NCBI GenBank assembly: GCA_025454975.1
Contig: JALONK010000019.1
Coordinates: 1 to 59,225, forward strand
Length of the DNA: 59,225 nt
Direction of reading: 5' to 3'
Source: Bacteroidia bacterium
GTDB taxonomy: Bacteria > Bacteroidota > Bacteroidia > UKL13-3
In this document: piece by piece, positions 7,081 to 15,438 of the stretch
Layout: every line of letters begins with the position of its first letter
Numbering within the stretch: the first letter of the stretch is position 1
Translations under genes and position numbers: made by a program
The notes under the pieces: generated by a model
Told to the model about the DNA's origin: nothing
Database searches by the model: none
What the model saw: only the letters and a program-made list of their open reading frames with translations

Positions 7081-9432
7081 ATGTACTTTATTGCTGAAAA
7101 ATTAGGATTTGCTTGCCGACGGCTTGTTATTAGTTTATTGTTTTTAAATGCAATACTCCTGTTATTGCATGTAGTAGAAATTGTATTAGTAGTTAAGCAT
7201 CACAACAACTTATTAAATTCAACAACCATTTTCACCATTTTTTGGAATAATGTGATGTTTATTTCATGGGTTGCAGTACTCATGGGAATCCCGTACATGT
7301 TAATGTATTTGATTAGCGATTTCGTTTCTAGGATGTTATTTGCAATCTGTATCATTTTAATCATCATCACACACATCGGGCTTTCGCAATATTATATTAC
7401 TGCAGAAACGTTATTGGGAGCTGACTTATGGAATTACAGTTATGATGATATTGTTCTTACCGTTAAGGCTTCAACTCAAATTGCATGGTGGCAAATTTTA
7501 GGTATTCCATTGTTGATCGGTTTTGTTATGCGTATGCATTATTACTTTCAACAGCGAACCCTTAATCTTAAACCTACCTTGATTGTTTACTTAACCTTTA
7601 TAGGTATTTTTTTAGTGGATAATATAGGATTGATTCCGGCATTAGCCGATGTTACGCAACGTAATTTAGCTGCACATAAATCGGCATATTTTTACACTAA
7701 AACCTATCAATATTTAAAAGAACAATCAAATGATAATGGTATCAAACCATTGTATGCAAGCGAATCAGCCTTTCCTTTTCAAATTAAACAAGATACAGTT
7801 GATTATTTAGGGGATTATCTTCAAAAAACTGATACACCACCTAATTTTGTATTTGTATTGGTTGAAGGCTTAGGCCGCGCTTTTACAGGACCTCAAGCTA
7901 CGTATGGCGGAGCCATGCCATTTCTTGATTCACTTTCTCAACGCGGGCTTTATTGGAGTAATTTTTTAACCACCACAGGTCGAACTTTTGGTATACTTCC
8001 TTCTATATTAGGCTCGTTGCCGTATGGTGCATCCGGCTTTATGGAAATGGGTAAAAGCGCTCCCTTTCATACTTCTTTAATTCAATTACTTAAAGCTAAT
8101 GGCTATTATACCGGTTATTTTTATGGTGGCGATGCCAGGTTCGACGGACAGCGTACATTTTTAGAAGGAGAAGGAATACATCAAATATTTGACGAGTATG
8201 ATTTCCCTTCTTCATACGAAAAAATGCCACTTACCAGCGAAAATTTCACTTGGGGATATCCTGATAAGGCTGTTTATGACTTTAGTTTTCAGGCAACAGG
8301 ATTTAAATCACCATACCTTAAGGTTTACCTTACCTTATCAACACATGAACCATTTAAGTTGAAAGAATTACCCTTATATAACCAACGATTTAATCAATTA
8401 GCTGCTAAATTAAATAATGTAGAGGTTAATCAAAATGCTAATGCCTTTAAAACATTGATGTATGCTGATGATGCATTGAGAAGTTTATTAGCTAACTACG
8501 CTAAATTACCTGAATTCAAAAGAACAATTTTTATTATTACCGGCGACCACCGAATGATTCCTGTTCGACATAAAAATGATATTGATCGTTACCATGTTCC
8601 TTTATTAATTTATTCACCCTTGCTTAAAAATGCACAGCAATTTAAATCGCTTAGTTCACATGCTGATGTGCCTGCTACCGTTGTTAGTTATTTAAGAAAT
8701 AATTACCAGTTGCAATTTCCTGATTCAGTGCACTGGCTGGGTAGCGGACTTTCTTTTATAAAAGAATTTGGTAGTACCAAACAGTTAGCTATCATGAAAA
8801 ATAAAGGCGATATCAGTGAGTATGTATATGGAACAGCATTTTTATCATCAGGCGATTTATATGAAATTAAAGATAACCTCGAACTTACAGGAAACCGAGA
8901 TGAGGACTTAAAAGAAACAACTGTTTCGTTACTAAATCGTTTTAAAGAGTTGAACACTTTCGTGTGTAAAAATAATGTGTTATATAACACCATTTATGCA
9001 TCAACCATAAACGACATTGGGCATTGGCATTCCGATTCGAGCCATAACACAATAGATGAAAAACCTATAAAAGTAAAGGAATTACCAACAAATACTGCTT
9101 CAAGTAAGGAGGAGAAAAAATCAAAACAAATCGATAAACAAGTTATCAATCAAAATGAAACAACCAATAAAATAAATAAAGGAGTAATTAAGGGAGAAGC
9201 CTTTTATATTCGAGGCAAAGTAGCCTACGAATTAAAGGAGTTTTCACGTGCACGTTTGCTTTTGCAGCAAGCATTAGATGCGGGTTATGTTCTACCTGAG
9301 GTTTATCGAGTATTTATTAAGTTGGAATTAGATGAAAACAACCAAACCATAGCTATGCAATGGTTAGAAAAGGCCGAGAAGATTTTCGGGAGAGAAGTGT
9401 TTAAACAAGAAAGGAAGTTGTTAAGTAAATGA
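7081..9432 (+). CDS. LtaS/sulfatase-fold membrane transferase with C-terminal TPR
   Basis: A 783-aa inner-membrane protein of the alkaline-phosphatase superfamily, LtaS/phosphoglycerol-transferase branch. Roughly residues 1-200 hold five hydrophobic segments. The extracytoplasmic catalytic domain has VEGLG (Glu262), TTTGRTFG (Thr302 as likely nucleophile) and ITGDHR (Asp489-His490), matching the metal-site pattern of LtaS-like enzymes. After a charged Lys/Glu linker (about 660-700), the last 90 residues form TPR-like helices. Family members move phosphoglycerol or phosphoethanolamine onto glycans. Here it heads an exopolysaccharide-type operon, so decoration of that polymer is inferred. It overlaps the next gene by 4 bp. 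Confidence 0.82.
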   Translation: MYFIAEKLGFACRRLVISLLFLNAILLLLHVVEIVLVVKHHNNLLNSTTIFTIFWNNVMFISWVAVLMGIPYMLMYLISDFVSRMLFAICIILIIITHIGLSQYYITAETLLGADLWNYSYDDIVLTVKASTQIAWWQILGIPLLIGFVMRMHYYFQQRTLNLKPTLIVYLTFIGIFLVDNIGLIPALADVTQRNLAAHKSAYFYTKTYQYLKEQSNDNGIKPLYASESAFPFQIKQDTVDYLGDYLQKTDTPPNFVFVLVEGLGRAFTGPQATYGGAMPFLDSLSQRGLYWSNFLTTTGRTFGILPSILGSLPYGASGFMEMGKSAPFHTSLIQLLKANGYYTGYFYGGDARFDGQRTFLEGEGIHQIFDEYDFPSSYEKMPLTSENFTWGYPDKAVYDFSFQATGFKSPYLKVYLTLSTHEPFKLKELPLYNQRFNQLAAKLNNVEVNQNANAFKTLMYADDALRSLLANYAKLPEFKRTIFIITGDHRMIPVRHKNDIDRYHVPLLIYSPLLKNAQQFKSLSSHADVPATVVSYLRNNYQLQFPDSVHWLGSGLSFIKEFGSTKQLAIMKNKGDISEYVYGTAFLSSGDLYEIKDNLELTGNRDEDLKETTVSLLNRFKELNTFVCKNNVLYNTIYASTINDIGHWHSDSSHNTIDEKPIKVKELPTNTASSKEEKKSKQIDKQVINQNETTNKINKGVIKGEAFYIRGKVAYELKEFSRARLLLQQALDAGYVLPEVYRVFIKLELDENNQTIAMQWLEKAEKIFGREVFKQERKLLSK

Positions 9433-10694
9433 GAATATTAGTGTTGTTTATGTTTATAGTTGCGTTTAAAACAACAGTTTTAGCTCAAGGTGTAGATTCT
9501 TTATTTAAGGTGGCACGCAACTATGCATTTAACGGTAAACCTGAATTGGCAAGGTCTATTTGTTTTGACATTTTAAAAACAAGTCCGGATTACAGCGATG
9601 TGAAATTACTAATTGGCAGAACATATAGTTGGTACGGCATGCGTGATTCGGCAAGATATATGTTTAATGACGTATTAAGGAAAGATAGCCTTAATGCAGA
9701 AGCCTGGGCAGCACTGGCCGATGTTGAATACTGGGACGATAAACCTGAAACAGCTTTATTTGCTGCAAATAAAGGCTTAGAAATTGATCCCAAAGACCAA
9801 CCTTTATTGGTTAAAAAAATAAATGCTTTAGCTGATTTAAAAAGATTTGAAGAAGCAGAAGTTGCTTTACGTGAACTAAAAAAGTTAGACACTTCTTTGG
9901 TTTTGTATAAACCATTGGCGAATAAATTGTATCGTTTACAGGCTAAAAGTCATTTTTCTGTGGGGGCGTCGTTTGATTATTTTGCTAATAATGTTTATTC
10001 CGAACCATTTTTCCATTATCAATTTGTACAATGGGGATTTAAAGCTCCCAAGAATACTTTTATTATTAGGATGAACTTTAATCAACGTTTTGGCTCATCC
10101 GGTGCTCAACCGGAAATTGATTGGTATAAAAGTTTGAAGCGACGAATGTACCTGTATATAAATTATGGATATACAACATTTGATTTATTTCCGATACATC
10201 GTGTAGGGCTTGAGTTGCATAAAAACCTGCCTCGGAGTTATGAGGTATCTGCCGGCTTTAGGTTATTAGATTTTGGTCCGGGTAGTAATGTTATGATTTA
10301 TACAGGTTCGGTAACTAAGTATAAAGGTAATTATGCTTTTATTGCTCGCACTTTCATTACACCCGACGATGAAACAAATTCTTTTTCACGTTCATTGTTA
10401 ATTAGCATCCGAAGGTATACCTTAGATGAAGATAATTTTTTGGGGATTGTTACAGGAGCCGGTTATTCGCCTGATCAACGAACTTGGCAAACTAGTAATA
10501 ACAATAATGATGGTTCGAGAGATAAGTTATTATTTTTACAGGCATATAGGGCAGGGTGGATTTATTCTTTCACTCATAATTTTAAACATTTATGGACCAT
10601 TGAGTTTGACTATCGTTATCAGGAATTACCCTTTAATACAAGCGAATTTACACATACTATTGGGATGAGTTTAAGTTATAGAATTAGATACTAA
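9429..10694 (+). CDS. YaiO-type outer-membrane beta-barrel protein with N-terminal TPRs
   Basis: A 421-aa protein with a signal peptide ending in VLAQG. Residues about 20-160 are TPR helices (for example AWAALADVEYWDDKPETALF). From about 170 to the end it alternates aromatic and polar residues in a beta-barrel pattern and closes with GMSLSYRIRY, a terminal aromatic strand. This is the architecture of YaiO, which is linked to polysaccharide export in other bacteria. Position between the LtaS-like enzyme and the synthase genes suggests it is the outer-membrane pore or docking protein. Start overlaps the previous stop (ATGA). Confidence 0.8.
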   Translation: MRILVLFMFIVAFKTTVLAQGVDSLFKVARNYAFNGKPELARSICFDILKTSPDYSDVKLLIGRTYSWYGMRDSARYMFNDVLRKDSLNAEAWAALADVEYWDDKPETALFAANKGLEIDPKDQPLLVKKINALADLKRFEEAEVALRELKKLDTSLVLYKPLANKLYRLQAKSHFSVGASFDYFANNVYSEPFFHYQFVQWGFKAPKNTFIIRMNFNQRFGSSGAQPEIDWYKSLKRRMYLYINYGYTTFDLFPIHRVGLELHKNLPRSYEVSAGFRLLDFGPGSNVMIYTGSVTKYKGNYAFIARTFITPDDETNSFSRSLLISIRRYTLDEDNFLGIVTGAGYSPDQRTWQTSNNNNDGSRDKLLFLQAYRAGWIYSFTHNFKHLWTIEFDYRYQELPFNTSEFTHTIGMSLSYRIRY

Positions 10695-10695
10695 T

Positions 10696-11058
10696 ATGAT
10701 AAATAACTATCAATATATAAATTTAGAATACTTGTACACCATTGCGGATAATGACCCTTTATTTGTAAATGACATGATTAATGATTTTATAAAAATTATT
10801 CCCGGTTACATTTACGAACTAGAAAAAGCAATAGATGAAAATAACAGTGACCTTATTTATTTTTTAGCACAAAAATTAAAATCATCTGTAACAATTGTAG
10901 GTGTTAGTGATATTTTGGCTAAGGCTGATGGGGTTGCACATGCCATGAAGTTTAAACAAGATATTATTACTGCAAAACGTGAAATGGTTTCGGTAAGCGA
11001 ATTGTTTTTAAGAGCGAAGTCGGAACTTGAAATTGAATTAAATGTAATTAACCACTAA
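10696..11058 (+). CDS. Hpt-like protein lacking the phosphoacceptor histidine
   Basis: A 120-aa helical protein that reads as a single histidine-phosphotransfer domain: an N-terminal helix with DMINDFIKIIPGYIYELEKA and then LAQKLKSSVTIVGV. In active Hpt domains this second stretch is AHxLKGxxxxxG, with the phosphorylated His at the position occupied here by Gln59. It therefore cannot relay phosphate in the usual way, and may serve as a docking or inhibitory protein. It starts 1 bp after the YaiO gene and ends 6 bp before a response regulator, so it is in the same operon. Confidence 0.75.
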   Translation: MINNYQYINLEYLYTIADNDPLFVNDMINDFIKIIPGYIYELEKAIDENNSDLIYFLAQKLKSSVTIVGVSDILAKADGVAHAMKFKQDIITAKREMVSVSELFLRAKSELEIELNVINH

Positions 11059-11064
11059 TTTGCA

Positions 11065-11430
11065 ATGAACTTGAAAAAAATACTCATTGTAGAAGACGAA
11101 GACCTAGTTAGAAAAGCACTGGAGTTCCGCTTGAAAAAAGAGGGCTATCAGGTAACTGCTTGTGCCGATGGAAAGCAGGCCATCGAAACTATTGATGGTT
11201 CAAGTTTTGATTTGGTTATTACCGATATGATGTTACCTTATAATAATGGTTTAGAAGTGGTTACTCATCTTAAAAATAAAAGTAAAGAAACACCCATTAT
11301 TGTTCTTACGAATATAGGATTGGAAAATGTAGTACTGGATGCTTTTAATATGGGTGCAGATGACTATATGACCAAGCCTTTTTCTCCAAATGAACTTTCG
11401 GTTCGAATTAAACGACTAATCAAATCTTGA
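11065..11430 (+). CDS. Single-domain response regulator
   Basis: A 121-aa CheY-like receiver with no output domain. All key residues are present: acidic pair in VEDED (10-13), phosphorylated Asp54 in VITDMMLP, Thr in IIVLTN, and Lys in DDYMTKPF. It is likely phosphorylated by the hybrid kinase encoded at 15438-18224 or by another Hpt, and works by protein contact. Neighbouring genes suggest the membrane HEAT protein or the Hpt-like protein as partners, which is inference. Confidence 0.92.
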   Translation: MNLKKILIVEDEDLVRKALEFRLKKEGYQVTACADGKQAIETIDGSSFDLVITDMMLPYNNGLEVVTHLKNKSKETPIIVLTNIGLENVVLDAFNMGADDYMTKPFSPNELSVRIKRLIKS

Positions 11431-11492
11431 GTTGTTTTACATTTCATCTGTTTAACATCAGTGTAACAAATGAAGTTCCATCTGAATTGTCA

Positions 11493-12629
11493 ATGGTTGA
11501 TAAAGCCACTGAAATGATACGAGCTGAATTAAATTCTACAGAAATATTAATCAGGGTTTGTGCGGTTTTATTGGTGTTGTTTATACTCTTGTTTATTAGC
11601 TTTTTTATTACTTTAATGGTTGCAAGAAGTATTCATAAATATAATGATAAATACAAGGCACAACTTAAAGAAAAATATGAATTATTATTAACAGGTATTA
11701 TTTTTAATGAAGAAGAAGAGTTAGAAACAGATGAATTTAAGGAGTCGAAACAAAGAGTAATTAATCACTTTAAAAAGAAGTATCTTAAGAATAGAAAAAA
11801 TCGTAATATACTCCGTGAACATATTGTACTCTTACATAAAAATTTTGCAGGTACATCGGCCAATATTTTAGAACGATTGTATGTTGAATTGAAATTGCAT
11901 AAAGAAGCATTACAAGAGTTAAATTCACCGGATTGGGGCATTCAGGCAAATGCTGTAAGAGAACTTGCTCAACTTAATATTTTAGATGCAGCGCCTAAAC
12001 TTAAAAGAAGAGCGCGACACGAGAATCCGATTCTAAGGATTGAAGCGCAAGTTGCTGCACTAACTATGGATGAACAAGACCCATTTTCTTTTTTAGATAA
12101 TAACAGGAATCATTTAACCACATGGCATCAGATAAATTTAGCGGCAAATATGAACAAGATAGGTGCCGAAAAATTACCTCAATTCAGCAGGTGGTTCAAT
12201 TCGCCAAATGATAGCATCGTTTTGTTTTGTGTTAAAATGACTTTGCAATACGATCAATTTGACAGCATTCCCGAATTAATTAAACTGCTTAAGCATAGAA
12301 GTGATGAAATTATTGCCCAGGCAGCTTATGTATTGGGGGAGTTTAGTGCTACAGATGCCGATGTTAATTTATTAAACGCATTTGTGAACGCTTCGGTTAA
12401 AGTAAAACTTAAAATTATTGAAGCCATTGGAAAGTGCGGTACTGAAGAACATATTCCATTTTTAGAACAACAACTATTGCAAAATGATTTAACCATTGCT
12501 ACCAAAGCTGCTGAGGCATTGCTGATATTAGGTGATGATGGATATAAGGTTTTAACGCGTAACGCAGATTCTCCTTTATTTGCTGTAGCCGAAATTTGTA
12601 AACAAGTATTAGACGAACGAAACAATTAA
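11493..12629 (+). CDS. Membrane-anchored HEAT-repeat protein
   Basis: A 378-aa protein with one strong N-terminal transmembrane segment (about residues 16-42 from the ATG at 11493) and a cytoplasmic charged linker. A series of HEAT-type helical repeats fills the rest, for example WGIQANAVRELAQLNI, DEIIAQAAYVLGEF and TIATKAAEALLILG. HEAT solenoids bind proteins, and a scaffold next to the GT2 synthase that follows 1 bp later is a reasonable inference. A TTG at 11427 overlapping the regulator's stop would add 22 residues. I prefer the ATG, but the start is open. Confidence 0.8.
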   Translation: MVDKATEMIRAELNSTEILIRVCAVLLVLFILLFISFFITLMVARSIHKYNDKYKAQLKEKYELLLTGIIFNEEEELETDEFKESKQRVINHFKKKYLKNRKNRNILREHIVLLHKNFAGTSANILERLYVELKLHKEALQELNSPDWGIQANAVRELAQLNILDAAPKLKRRARHENPILRIEAQVAALTMDEQDPFSFLDNNRNHLTTWHQINLAANMNKIGAEKLPQFSRWFNSPNDSIVLFCVKMTLQYDQFDSIPELIKLLKHRSDEIIAQAAYVLGEFSATDADVNLLNAFVNASVKVKLKIIEAIGKCGTEEHIPFLEQQLLQNDLTIATKAAEALLILGDDGYKVLTRNADSPLFAVAEICKQVLDERNN

Positions 12630-12630
12630 C

Positions 12631-14061
12631 ATGACATTACATAATACCATAGAAATTTTAAATACTGCTGTGTTTTTTTATGCCATCACCATCAGTATTG
12701 CTTATGTGGTATTAGCTCTTTTAAGCGCTAGGGCTATTCATGTGTATATGCGTAAAAATAAATTTGTTGATCATAACTTAATTTTAACATCACCTCATGC
12801 GCCTTCTGTTTCATTAATTGCACCTGCCTATAATGAAGAAAAAAGTATCGTAGAAAATATCAGATCATTACTAAGTATACATTATACCAGCTTTGAAGTG
12901 ATAATTGTAAATGATGGAAGCAAAGACAATACCCTTCAAACTATTATTGATGCGTATCAATTAGTTCCTGTACAATATTTTGTGAATAACAAATTAAACA
13001 CTAAAACTGTAAGGGCAGTTTATAAATCAACCAATAGAGCATTTAAAAAATTAATTGTAGTTGATAAGGAAAATGGTGGAAAAGCAGACGCCCTTAATGC
13101 AGGAATCAATGTTTCGCAATATGATTTGATTACATGCATTGATGTAGATTGTGTGGTGGAACAAGATGCGATTTTGAAACTCGTTAAACCTTTTTTAGAA
13201 GAACGTAACCATGTTATTGCTACAGGTGGGGTTGTTCGAATTGCTAACTCATGTGTGGTACGACATGGCCGATTAGTTGAAATACATGCACCTAAAAATA
13301 TTATACCGAGGTATCAGGTAATTGAATATTTACGTGCTTTTTTATTAGGGCGTATGGCATGGAGTAAACTTAATGGTCTCTTATTAATAAGTGGTGCATT
13401 AGGTATTTTTGATAAGTCGGTTGTTATTGCATGCGGCGGCTATCGAACCGATACTGTTGGCGAAGATATGGAATTGGTTGTACGAATGCGGAAGTACATG
13501 ACCGACCATAAATTAAAGTATCGTGTAGTTTATATCCCTGATCCTTTATGTTGGACAGAGGCTCCTGACGATTATAAGGTTCTTGCCCGCCAAAGAAATC
13601 GTTGGATGCGCGGAACAATGGAAACTTTATGGTTTCATAAATATTTGTTTTTAAATCCTAAATATGGATTGTTAGGATTAGTTAGCTATCCTTTTTGGTT
13701 ATTTTTCGAATGGTTGGCTCCTATCGTCGAATTTTTAGGATTGCTCTATTTTATTTTTTTAGTGTTTATTGGTTACAGCAATTGGCATTTCTTTTTAATT
13801 TTATTTTTTACCGTATACTTCTTTGCCATTACCATTTCTATACTAGCTTTGGTTTACGAAGAATTTAGTTACAGGCAATATGCTAAACACGCTGATATTA
13901 TCAAATTTATCAGCACTTTATTAGTTGAGCCTTTAATATATCATCCTCGTTCGGTGTGGTGGGGACTAAAGGGTAACCTTGATAAGTTTAAAGGATATGG
14001 AAGTTGGGGCGAGATGACCCGAACCGGATTTACTGAAAAGCCTTCGGAAAGTAAGGAATAA
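12631..14061 (+). CDS. Processive family 2 glycosyltransferase (PgaC/cellulose-synthase-like)
   Basis: A 476-aa inner-membrane polysaccharide synthase. An N-terminal transmembrane helix (about 12-36) precedes the GT-A domain with APAYNEE, VNDGSKDN, the DxD-type DVDC, the acceptor Asp in GEDMEL and the processivity motif RQRNRW. Two or three C-terminal transmembrane segments (about 345-410) complete the channel. This layout matches poly-N-acetylglucosamine and hyaluronan-type synthases. With the YaiO barrel and LtaS-like enzyme in the same operon it probably makes the exported polymer. Sugar identity cannot be read from the sequence. Confidence 0.9.
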   Translation: MTLHNTIEILNTAVFFYAITISIAYVVLALLSARAIHVYMRKNKFVDHNLILTSPHAPSVSLIAPAYNEEKSIVENIRSLLSIHYTSFEVIIVNDGSKDNTLQTIIDAYQLVPVQYFVNNKLNTKTVRAVYKSTNRAFKKLIVVDKENGGKADALNAGINVSQYDLITCIDVDCVVEQDAILKLVKPFLEERNHVIATGGVVRIANSCVVRHGRLVEIHAPKNIIPRYQVIEYLRAFLLGRMAWSKLNGLLLISGALGIFDKSVVIACGGYRTDTVGEDMELVVRMRKYMTDHKLKYRVVYIPDPLCWTEAPDDYKVLARQRNRWMRGTMETLWFHKYLFLNPKYGLLGLVSYPFWLFFEWLAPIVEFLGLLYFIFLVFIGYSNWHFFLILFFTVYFFAITISILALVYEEFSYRQYAKHADIIKFISTLLVEPLIYHPRSVWWGLKGNLDKFKGYGSWGEMTRTGFTEKPSESKE

Positions 14062-14091
14062 AATGTAACTTGCTTATGATTAACATTTGAT

Positions 14092-15438
14092 ATGCGCATC
14101 TTTATCATAGAAGATGATATTTGGTACAGTGAAATTCTTGTTTACCATTTATCATTGAATCCCGACTATGAAATTCATAAGTTTAACACTGCTGCCGAAG
14201 CATTGTTAAACTTATACCTAAAACCCGATGTAATAACACTGGATTACTCGCTTGATGATGCTCGAGGTGATGAAGTATTAAAGAAAATAAAAGCTTATAA
14301 CCCTGAAATTGATGTAATCATTATCTCAGGTCAAGAAGATGTGTCAACAGCTATTGGCTTACTAAGGGAGGGTGCCTTTGATTATTTTGTAAAAGATGAT
14401 GAGGTAAAAGATCGCTTATGGAATGCCTTGATAAAGATTAGGGATAAAAAGAATTTACAGAAGCAGGTAGAAGATTTAACGAATGAGGTTGTTGATAAAT
14501 ATGAAATTACCAAAACCATTATTGGTAACAGTACGGCAATTAAACAAGCGCTTCACTTAGTTCAAAAGGCTACCAAAACTAATATAACCGTAAGTATCAA
14601 CGGCGAAACAGGAACAGGTAAAGAGCTTATTGCTAAAGCCATTCACTACCATAGTGAAAGAGCCAAAAAACCATTTGTAGCAGTAAATGTTGCTGCAATC
14701 CCGAAAGATTTAATGGAAAGTGAACTTTTTGGGTATGAAAAAGGTGCTTTTACAGGAGCATTAAATAGGAGGATTGGCAAATTTGAAGAGGCAAATAAAG
14801 GCACTTTGTTTTTAGATGAAATTGGTGAACTGGATTTAAACTTGCAATCGAAGTTATTACGTGCATTACAAGAGAAAGAGATTACAAGAATTGGTGGTTC
14901 AGGTACAATTTCCATAGATGCAAGAATTATTGTTGCCACCCATAAAAATTTACAACAGGAAGTTGTTAAAGGAAATTTTAGAGAAGATTTGTATTACCGA
15001 CTACTTGGCTTGCCCATTTATTTGCCTCCGTTACGCGAACGTGGTAACGATGTTTTACTTATTGCTAAAGCTTACTCCGATAGGTTTTGTAAAGAAAATA
15101 AATTAAGCAAAAAACAAATTAGTCAAGATGCTCAACAAAAGTTATTGTCGTACCCTTTTCCCGGTAACGTTCGTGAGTTGGCAGCCATTATGCATTTAGC
15201 AGTTGTTTTATGTGAAGGTGATTGCATTCAAGCTGATGATATTACATTTCAATCATCGGATACCGTAAATAATTTATTGTTGAATGAAAGAACACTTGAA
15301 GATTACAACAAACTTATTATAGAACATTTTTTACAGAAATATGGGAATGATGTGCTATTGGTAGCCAAGAAACTTAACATAGGGAAATCAACTTTATACC
15401 GAATGATTCAATCGGGTTTAATTAAACACAATAAGTGA
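14092..15438 (+). CDS. NtrC-family sigma-54-dependent response regulator
   Basis: A 448-aa transcription activator. The N-terminal receiver (1-120) has EDD and Asp51 in VITLDYS. The AAA+ domain has Walker A GETGTGKE, the sigma-54 contact loop GAFTGA (218-223), the Walker B region LFLDEIGEL and the R-finger segment FREDLYYRL. The C-terminus has a Fis-type helix-turn-helix (LLVAKKLNIGKSTLYRMI). It pairs with the hybrid kinase that overlaps its stop by 1 bp. The sigma-54-like site in front of the surface-protein gene at 18377 is a natural target. Confidence 0.93.
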   Translation: MRIFIIEDDIWYSEILVYHLSLNPDYEIHKFNTAAEALLNLYLKPDVITLDYSLDDARGDEVLKKIKAYNPEIDVIIISGQEDVSTAIGLLREGAFDYFVKDDEVKDRLWNALIKIRDKKNLQKQVEDLTNEVVDKYEITKTIIGNSTAIKQALHLVQKATKTNITVSINGETGTGKELIAKAIHYHSERAKKPFVAVNVAAIPKDLMESELFGYEKGAFTGALNRRIGKFEEANKGTLFLDEIGELDLNLQSKLLRALQEKEITRIGGSGTISIDARIIVATHKNLQQEVVKGNFREDLYYRLLGLPIYLPPLRERGNDVLLIAKAYSDRFCKENKLSKKQISQDAQQKLLSYPFPGNVRELAAIMHLAVVLCEGDCIQADDITFQSSDTVNNLLLNERTLEDYNKLIIEHFLQKYGNDVLLVAKKLNIGKSTLYRMIQSGLIKHNK

